Origin: CAIYPH01 sp043744375
GTDB lineage: Bacteria; Pseudomonadota; Alphaproteobacteria; Acetobacterales; Acetobacteraceae
Direction of reading: 5' to 3'
Assembly: GCA_043744375.1 (NCBI GenBank)
Contig: JAYTUU010000024.1
Coordinates: 1-10,476, forward strand
DNA: 10,476 nucleotides
Part shown: piece by piece, positions 6,628-10,476 of the stretch
Layout of the letters: every line of letters begins with the position of its first letter
Position numbering within the stretch: position 1 is the first letter of the stretch
The notes under the pieces: model-generated
The model's input: the letters and a program-made list of their open reading frames with translations, nothing else
Database searches by the model: none
Told to the model about the DNA's origin: nothing
Translations under genes and position numbers: made by a program

Positions 6628-7719
6628 TCAGTATCCGTCGTCGAGCGTCAACAGCGGGAACGCGCTGAGCACATGCGCGGGCACCACCGGCGAGGCCGGA
6701 TGCACGAACGTACGGTCCAACTGCGCAACACTGGTCGCCCCCATCAGCGCCAGGCATTCCTCGATCTCGTCTTCGAGAAGTTCCAGCACCCGCACCACCC
6801 CCGCCTCCCCCGCCGCCGCGAGGCCGTACACATAGAGCCGCCCGAGCACCACCAGATCGGCCCCCATCGCGATGCCCTTCAGCACGTCGCTGCCCCGGCT
6901 GAACCCGCCATCGACATACACCTGCGCCCGCCCGGCCACCGCCGCGACAACCTCCGGCAGCACGTCCATCGCGCCCCGCCCATGGTCCAGCTGCCGCCCG
7001 CCATGGTTCGACACATAGACAACATCCACCCCGCAGGCGACCGCATGGTCGGCATCCTCGCCGGTCGCGATGCCCTTGATGATCAGCGGGATTTTATGCC
7101 GCGCCTTGAACGTCTCGATGTTCTTCCAGCTCAGCCCCGCCTGATACTCGACGCCGGTATTATTTGCCCGCCACGGCTTGCGGAACCGCTTGGCGATGTC
7201 GCGCTCCCGCCGGCTGTAATGCGCGGTATCCACCGTGATGCAGAACGCGTCATACCCGGCATCAACGGCCCGCTTGGCCACCTCGCTGATGTGGTCGTCA
7301 TCGCCGCGCACATAAAGCTGGAATATCTTCGGCCCGCTGCCCGACGCCGCCGCCACCGCCTCCAGCCCCGGCTGGGTCACGGAACTGACGATAATCGGCA
7401 CGTTGAACGCGGTCGCCGCCTTCGCCACCGTCGCCCCGCCACCCGGCTCGAACGTCTCCAGCGACCCCACCGGGGCCAGCGCCACCGGCAGGCGAATACG
7501 CTTGCCAAAGAAATGATGCGTCTTATCCACCTCGCGCACATCCACGAGCACGCGCGGACGGAAGGCAATGCTGTCGAGCGCCTGGCGATTGCGCCGCAGC
7601 GTCGTCTCGGTTTCCGTCCCGCCGATCAGATAGTCCCAGGCGAACTGGTTCAGCTTGAGCCGGGCTTCCTTCACCAGCTCGTGCAGGTTCAGAAACTCGC
7701 CATCAGTATCATTGCGCAT
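6628..7719 (-). CDS. FMN-dependent 2-hydroxy-acid oxidase/dehydrogenase
   Basis: This encodes a 363-residue TIM-barrel flavoprotein of the glycolate oxidase / L-lactate dehydrogenase family, which oxidises L-2-hydroxy acids to 2-keto acids. Against spinach glycolate oxidase (aligned from memory) the active site is complete: Y30 in AWDYLIGG, Q134 and Y136 in FQLYV, R170 in SRRERD, K215 in IIKGI, catalytic base H239 and R242 in SNHGGRQLD, and D270 in the DGG phosphate site. The glycolate oxidase W108 is V114 here, and the APTAMQKMAHPEGE region reads APVGSLETFEPGGG, so substrate range may differ. Loop 4 is short, arguing for a soluble enzyme. The ATG at 7719 has AAGGA 7 bases upstream and lies 19 bases after the aldolase stop, so both are probably one transcript. 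L-lactate is the likely substrate given the aldolase and permease neighbours. Confidence 0.9.
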   Translation of the reverse strand: MRNDTDGEFLNLHELVKEARLKLNQFAWDYLIGGTETETTLRRNRQALDSIAFRPRVLVDVREVDKTHHFFGKRIRLPVALAPVGSLETFEPGGGATVAKAATAFNVPIIVSSVTQPGLEAVAAASGSGPKIFQLYVRGDDDHISEVAKRAVDAGYDAFCITVDTAHYSRRERDIAKRFRKPWRANNTGVEYQAGLSWKNIETFKARHKIPLIIKGIATGEDADHAVACGVDVVYVSNHGGRQLDHGRGAMDVLPEVVAAVAGRAQVYVDGGFSRGSDVLKGIAMGADLVVLGRLYVYGLAAAGEAGVVRVLELLEDEIEECLALMGATSVAQLDRTFVHPASPVVPAHVLSAFPLLTLDDGY

Positions 7720-7738
7720 CAGTCGTTCCTTCGCTTCG

Positions 7739-8626
7739 CTATTCGGCAGCGCGCAGCTGCTGCAAGGCTTCGTAGGCGCGGGCAATCCGCACCCCCACCG
7801 CCGGATCGATCGCCCGGAACGGCGCCCGCGGCGTCCGCCAGGCCGCGTCACCCGTCTGCGCCGCAATGATCGACTTCATCACCGAGATGAACGGGTCCTC
7901 TATCAGCGCACAGGCCGCCGTCATCGCCGCCGTGCCGCCATGCCCGTTGAACATCGCCTTCACCAGATGCGGCACCAGATTGACCATGCCGCAAATGCTG
8001 CCAACGCCACCTTCATCGAGCGCACGGGCGATCAACACCTCGGACCCGACGAGGCTGCCGATCTCCGGCGCCTCGCGGCGAAAGGCGAGAAACGAGTCCC
8101 AGTCCCCGGTGCTGTCCTTCACCCCGGCCATGATCGCGCCATAGCGCTTGCGCAGCCGGCCGAGCGCCGGGGCAGGGGTGGGAACCCCGGAGACCTGCGG
8201 AATGTGATAGGCGCAAACGCGCAGATGATCGGAGCCGACACCGTCGATGATCGCCGCAAACGCGTCCTCGATGCCCGCCTCGGTCACGCCGCGATAGTAA
8301 TACGGCGGCAGGATCATCGCATGCACCAGGCCGAGGCCCATCATGTCCCGCGTCAACGAAATGCTGTCGGGGATCGCCGGGCACCCCGTGCCGAGCGCGA
8401 TCTTGCTGGCCGGCACGCCCGATTTCAGCAGCGTCTCGACCGCGGCGAGCTTCTCGACCGCCGAGAACGACGTGCCCTCGCCGGTGGTCCCGAACGGCAC
8501 CAGCCCGTCGCAGCCATTGGCCAGCAGAAACGCGCCATGCCTAGCCAGGCTCGCGTGATCCACCCCGCCATCGGCATCGAGCGGCGTCAACATGGCGGCC
8601 CACAGGCCCCGAATGCAATCTGTCAT
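7739..8626 (-). CDS. DHDPS/NAL-family aldolase (DapA-like)
   Basis: This is a 295-residue class I pyruvate aldolase of the dihydrodipicolinate synthase / N-acetylneuraminate lyase family, full length. PFGTTGEG at 44-51 forms the pyruvate carboxylate site, Y140 is the catalytic tyrosine in YHIPQVSGV, and K170 in GVKDSTGD is the Schiff-base lysine. Where true DapA has an arginine (R138 of E. coli, YNVPSRTG), this protein has V145. The motif is closer to the YNIPALSGV of neuraminate lyase and keto-deoxy-sugar-acid aldolases, so lysine biosynthesis is unlikely. It diverges from fucose mutarotase and dehydrogenase genes and is followed by a hydroxy-acid oxidase. I infer cleavage of a 2-keto-3-deoxy sugar acid, such as 2-keto-3-deoxy-L-fuconate, to pyruvate and lactaldehyde. 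A GGAAAGA purine run precedes the ATG. Confidence 0.9.
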   Translation of the reverse strand: MTDCIRGLWAAMLTPLDADGGVDHASLARHGAFLLANGCDGLVPFGTTGEGTSFSAVEKLAAVETLLKSGVPASKIALGTGCPAIPDSISLTRDMMGLGLVHAMILPPYYYRGVTEAGIEDAFAAIIDGVGSDHLRVCAYHIPQVSGVPTPAPALGRLRKRYGAIMAGVKDSTGDWDSFLAFRREAPEIGSLVGSEVLIARALDEGGVGSICGMVNLVPHLVKAMFNGHGGTAAMTAACALIEDPFISVMKSIIAAQTGDAAWRTPRAPFRAIDPAVGVRIARAYEALQQLRAAE

Positions 8627-8770
8627 GGGATGTTCTTTCCGCCGTTTCCGCAGTTTCGCACCGGAGTGCCGGGAAGGGAAGGGCCGGGGGGCCCCCCACC
8701 TTGGCTAGGCCCCCCGCCTTGGCTAGACCCCCCACCTTGGCTAGGCTCACCCCAACGAACCGGAGGTACC
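8627..8770. promoter_or_regulatory. Divergent control region of the aldolase and mutarotase operons
   Basis: This 144-bp region separates two divergent operons of one apparent pathway. Next to the aldolase start are three imperfect 9-bp units (TTTCCGCCG 8636-8644, TTTCCGCAG 8645-8653, TTTCGCACC 8654-8662), the first of which contains the aldolase ribosome binding site. A perfect 12-bp palindrome of six G and six C is at 8686-8697, followed by an 18-bp tandem array. No clear -35/-10 pair is visible on either strand. Confidence 0.5.
8692..8745. repeat. Three tandem 18-bp repeats
   Basis: Units at 8692-8709, 8710-8727 and 8728-8745 share CCCCCC(A/G)CCTTGGCTAG(G/A), differing only at positions 7 and 18. 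Each contains the near-palindrome CCTTGGCTAG(G/A) with a CTAG tetranucleotide, which is generally scarce in bacterial DNA. The array ends 25 bases before the mutarotase ATG, between two divergent operons, so it may hold repeated regulator sites. Simple slippage of a C-rich unit is the alternative. Confidence 0.9.
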
Positions 8771-9220
8771 ATGCTCAACGGCCTCGACCCGCTCCTCACG
8801 GCGGACCTGCTCCACGCCCTCGCATCCATGGGCCACGGCGAAACCATCGTCCTGGTTGACGCGAACTACCCGGCCACCCGCGGCCGGCGCACGATCCCCA
8901 TCCCCGGCGCCGACACCCCCCGTGTGCTGCGCGCCGTGCTGTCGCTGCTCCCGATCGACACCTTCATCCCCCATCCCACCGCGGTGATGCAGGTCGTCGA
9001 CGACCCCACCGCCGTGCCGGATGTCGTCACCGCGATGAACGCCGAACTCCACGCCGCCGGCGCCGGCCCCGCGACGGGGCTGGAACGCCACGCCTTCTAC
9101 GCCGCGGCGGAGTCCGCCTACGCCATCGTGCAAACCGGCGAACGGCGTTTCTACGGCAACATCCTGCTCACCAAAGGCGTCATCGCCCCGGACGCAACCC
9201 TCCCCGGAGACCGCCCATGA
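8771..9220 (+). CDS. fucU: RbsD/FucU family sugar mutarotase (L-fucose mutarotase-like)
   Basis: This encodes 149 residues, the normal size for FucU/RbsD proteins that interconvert sugar anomers. Signature regions are SMGHGETIVLVDANYP at 19-34 with catalytic H22 and D30, ERHAFYAAAESAYAIV at 105-120, and the C-terminal FYGNILLTKGVI at 127-138 with Y128. The DANYP and YGNI patterns match FucU better than RbsD. The ATG at 8771 is supported by GGAGG at 8762-8766, spaced only 4 bases away. A long frame extends upstream but it is antisense to the aldolase gene. The gene overlaps the next by 4 bp (ATGA) and starts an apparent sugar-oxidation operon, where it would supply the anomer used by the following dehydrogenase. 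L-fucose is the favoured substrate, with related pyranoses such as L-galactose possible. Confidence 0.9.
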   Translation: MLNGLDPLLTADLLHALASMGHGETIVLVDANYPATRGRRTIPIPGADTPRVLRAVLSLLPIDTFIPHPTAVMQVVDDPTAVPDVVTAMNAELHAAGAGPATGLERHAFYAAAESAYAIVQTGERRFYGNILLTKGVIAPDATLPGDRP

Positions 9221-10185
9221 GTCGCATCCCCGGCCCCCTCGGCATGGGCGGCGCCCCGCTCGGCAATCTCTTCGCCCGCATTCCCGAGGATGTCGCCACC
9301 GCCACCGTGCAGGCCGGCTGGGATGCCGGCATCCGCCACTTCGACACCGCCCCCCATTACGGCGCCGGCCTGTCGGAACTCCGCCTGGGCGCCATCCTGC
9401 GCCAGCAGAACCGCGACGACTACACGATCTCCAGCAAGATCGGCCGCCGCCTCGTGCCCGCGTCCGGCGTTCCCGACCCCGACGAGAACTTCTACGGCGC
9501 CCTGCCATTCCGCCGCGTGGTGGACTATTCCGCCGGCGGCACGACACGCTCCATCGAGGACAGCCTGGCCCGCATGGGCCTTAACCGCCTCGACATCGTC
9601 TACATCCACGACGTCTCCGAAGACTGGCACGGCCCCGCCTGGAAGCAGCGCTTCCGCGAGGCAATGGCGGGCGCCGCCAAGGTGCTGACCGCCATGCGGG
9701 CCCGCGGCGAGATCAAGGCCTGGGGCCTCGGCGTCAACATGGTCGAACCCTGCCTCGCCGCGCTGGAACAATCGGACCCCGACGTCTTCCTCGTCGCCGG
9801 CCGCTACACCCTGCTCGATCACACCGCCCTGCGCGACCTGCTGCCCGCCTGCGTGAAACGCGGCGTGAAAATCGTCGTCGGCGGCCCCTACAACTCCGGC
9901 CTGCTCGCCGGCGGCACCACCTTCAACTACGCAACCGCCCCCCCCGAACTCGCCGCCCGCGCCCAGGCCATCGGCGCCGTCTGTGCCTGCCACGGCGTCG
10001 ACCTCAAAGCCGCCGCCCTGCAATTCTGCGCCGCCCATCCCGCCGTCGCCACCGTCATCCCCGGCGCCCGCACGGCGGCGGAAGTGCGGGAGAACGCCGC
10101 GATGATGGCCGCCCCGATCCCCGGCGCCCTCTGGGCCGAACTCAAGCGCGGCAACCTGCTCCCCGCCGACGTCCCGACCCCGTGA
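9217..10185 (+). CDS. Aldo/keto reductase, L-fucose (D-threo-aldose) 1-dehydrogenase type
   Basis: This encodes a 322-residue TIM-barrel oxidoreductase with a complete aldo/keto reductase tetrad: D43 and Y48 in HFDTAPHYGAGLSE, K74 in SSKIGR and H131 in VYIHDVSEDW. The N-terminus LGMGGAPLGNLF at 8-19 and the C-terminal TVIPGARTAAEV at 279-290 are characteristic of the pyridoxal dehydrogenase / L-fucose dehydrogenase subgroup, which oxidises the C1 of L-fucose, L-galactose or D-arabinose to the lactone with NAD(P). The ATG at 9217 overlaps the mutarotase stop by 4 bp and has GGAGA 6 bases upstream. It is followed, again with a 4-bp overlap, by the start of a fuconolactonase-type amidohydrolase. 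The gene neighbourhood agrees with aldose 1-dehydrogenase rather than pyridoxal metabolism. Confidence 0.9.
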   Translation: MSRIPGPLGMGGAPLGNLFARIPEDVATATVQAGWDAGIRHFDTAPHYGAGLSELRLGAILRQQNRDDYTISSKIGRRLVPASGVPDPDENFYGALPFRRVVDYSAGGTTRSIEDSLARMGLNRLDIVYIHDVSEDWHGPAWKQRFREAMAGAAKVLTAMRARGEIKAWGLGVNMVEPCLAALEQSDPDVFLVAGRYTLLDHTALRDLLPACVKRGVKIVVGGPYNSGLLAGGTTFNYATAPPELAARAQAIGAVCACHGVDLKAAALQFCAAHPAVATVIPGARTAAEVRENAAMMAAPIPGALWAELKRGNLLPADVPTP

Positions 10186-10310
10186 TACGCGTCGACTCCC
10201 ACCACCACATCTGGACGATCGCCCGCGCTGATGACGGCTGGATGACGCCCGACCTCGCCACCCACCCCGCCATCCTCGGCGCCACTGCGACCACATTCTA
10301 CGGCATCTAA
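10182..10310 (+). pseudogene. Truncated amidohydrolase (L-fuconolactonase-like), N-terminus only
   Basis: A GTG overlapping the upstream stop by 4 bp (GTGA) starts a 42-codon frame. The first 26 or so residues, RVDSHHHIW at 3-11 and GWMTPDLA at 19-26, match the conserved N-terminus of the Amidohydro_2 (COG3618) family, including the metal-binding His cluster. These enzymes, about 280-300 residues, hydrolyse L-fuconolactone and related sugar lactones. After residue 26 the similarity stops; the tail ends in TTFYGI and a TAA, and the +1 frame read on from there shows no recognisable continuation. The most likely cause is a deletion or rearrangement that joined the lactonase start to foreign sequence just before a repeat element. 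No ribosome binding site is visible, consistent with translational coupling. The truncated product should be inactive. Confidence 0.75.
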
Positions 10311-10351
10311 GCAGAGTCCGATCGGTTTCCCCACGGCAGTCCAGGGAAGGC

Positions 10352-10435
10352 AAGCGCGCCTCCGGCGGCGTCGTGCGCAGCGCGCCTCCGGCGGCAAAGG
10401 GGCACGCCCCTTTGATCCCCCCGACTGGCTTGCGC
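10352..10435. repeat. Intergenic repeat element with hairpin, copy B (duplicated unit)
   Basis: The 17-base unit AGCGCGCCTCCGGCGGC occurs twice, at 10353-10369 and 10379-10395, and matches copy A at 6480-6496 exactly. The second unit runs into an 8-bp hairpin stem: 10395-10402 pairs with 10407-10414 around a 4-base CACG loop. TTTGATCCC and a GACTGGCTTGCG tail follow, as in copy A. It begins 41 bases after the truncated lactonase stop. It could serve as a terminator, but no T-tract follows. Confidence 0.75.
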
Positions 10436-10476
10436 CGCAGGCCATCGACATCTCGGACCGCATTGCGATCGCGCGG
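10436..10476. other. Unassigned right edge
   Basis: These last 41 bases show no start codon with a ribosome binding site and no recognisable motif. A plus-strand frame without a start reads AIDISDRIAIAR to the edge, which is too little to interpret. Confidence 0.3.

Noticed and set aside
7739..8626. True dapA (lysine biosynthesis)
   Set aside because: The arginine that binds the aspartate semialdehyde adduct is valine here and the genomic setting is sugar catabolism.
8541..8750. Minus-strand frame MSLAKVGGLAKAGGL... ahead of the aldolase
   Set aside because: The LAKVGG repeats are a by-product of the 18-bp DNA repeats; the frame overlaps the aldolase start and has no independent support.
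7655..8770. Plus-strand frame joined upstream of the mutarotase, with PPPWLG-like repeats encoded by the 18-bp array
   Set aside because: It is antisense to the aldolase gene. The mutarotase has its own ribosome binding site at 8762-8766 and family homology begins at the ATG at 8771.
9151..10353. 400-codon minus-strand frame antisense to the aldo/keto reductase
   Set aside because: It is Gly/Ala/Asp-rich with no domain; the opposite strand carries a complete catalytic tetrad and operon overlaps.
6479..10435. CRISPR array from the recurring 17-base unit
   Set aside because: Only three copies, two of them 26 bases apart and the third about 3.9 kb away, with hairpins rather than unique spacers.

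Overview
This is a GC-rich window with a strong C/G bias at third codon positions and good Shine-Dalgarno (SD) sites. It contains a lactate-type permease, an FMN 2-hydroxy-acid oxidase, a creatininase-family hydrolase and C-rich intergenic repeats. Together these suggest an alphaproteobacterium, possibly Acetobacteraceae or a relative. The taxon is an inference from composition and gene style; no marker gene is present.

Left part (1-4530). The 5' end of an unidentified minus-strand gene runs off the left edge. It diverges, across an unusually AT-rich intergenic stretch, from a 56-residue single-helix membrane protein with a weak resemblance to Flp-type pilins. Two bases beyond that small gene lies the end of a tight minus-strand operon. 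In transcription order it encodes a creatininase-family hydrolase, a ketopantoate-reductase-family protein, a short-chain dehydrogenase and an M20 metallopeptidase. Junctions are 1-4 bp overlaps or a 12-bp gap, so it looks like one catabolic unit. Its substrate cannot be read from sequence. Upstream of it is a very strong hairpin (24 bp perfect stem).

Middle part (4553-7719). A 75-residue membrane protein diverges from a short LctP/GlcA-family lactate/glycolate permease. The permease converges with an FMN-dependent 2-hydroxy-acid oxidase. Between them are a 30-codon coding-like micro-ORF, one copy of a repeat/hairpin element and a REP-like palindrome.

Right part (7739-10476). A DHDPS/NAL-family aldolase is co-transcribed with the oxidase. 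Across a 144-bp intergenic region holding three 18-bp tandem repeats, it diverges from an RbsD/FucU mutarotase, an aldo/keto reductase of the L-fucose (D-threo-aldose) dehydrogenase type and the N-terminus of an amidohydrolase of the L-fuconolactonase type, all overlapping by 4 bp. The last gene stops after 42 codons and is followed by a second copy of the intergenic repeat.

Taken together, the right half resembles a non-phosphorylative L-fucose (or L-galactose/D-arabinose) oxidation route: mutarotation, C1 oxidation, lactone hydrolysis (gene broken here), an acid dehydratase not seen in this window, aldol cleavage to pyruvate plus a lactaldehyde-type product, and lactate oxidation and transport by the neighbouring oxidase and permease. 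The pathway is an inference from family membership and gene order. The broken lactonase and missing dehydratase mean it is incomplete in this window.
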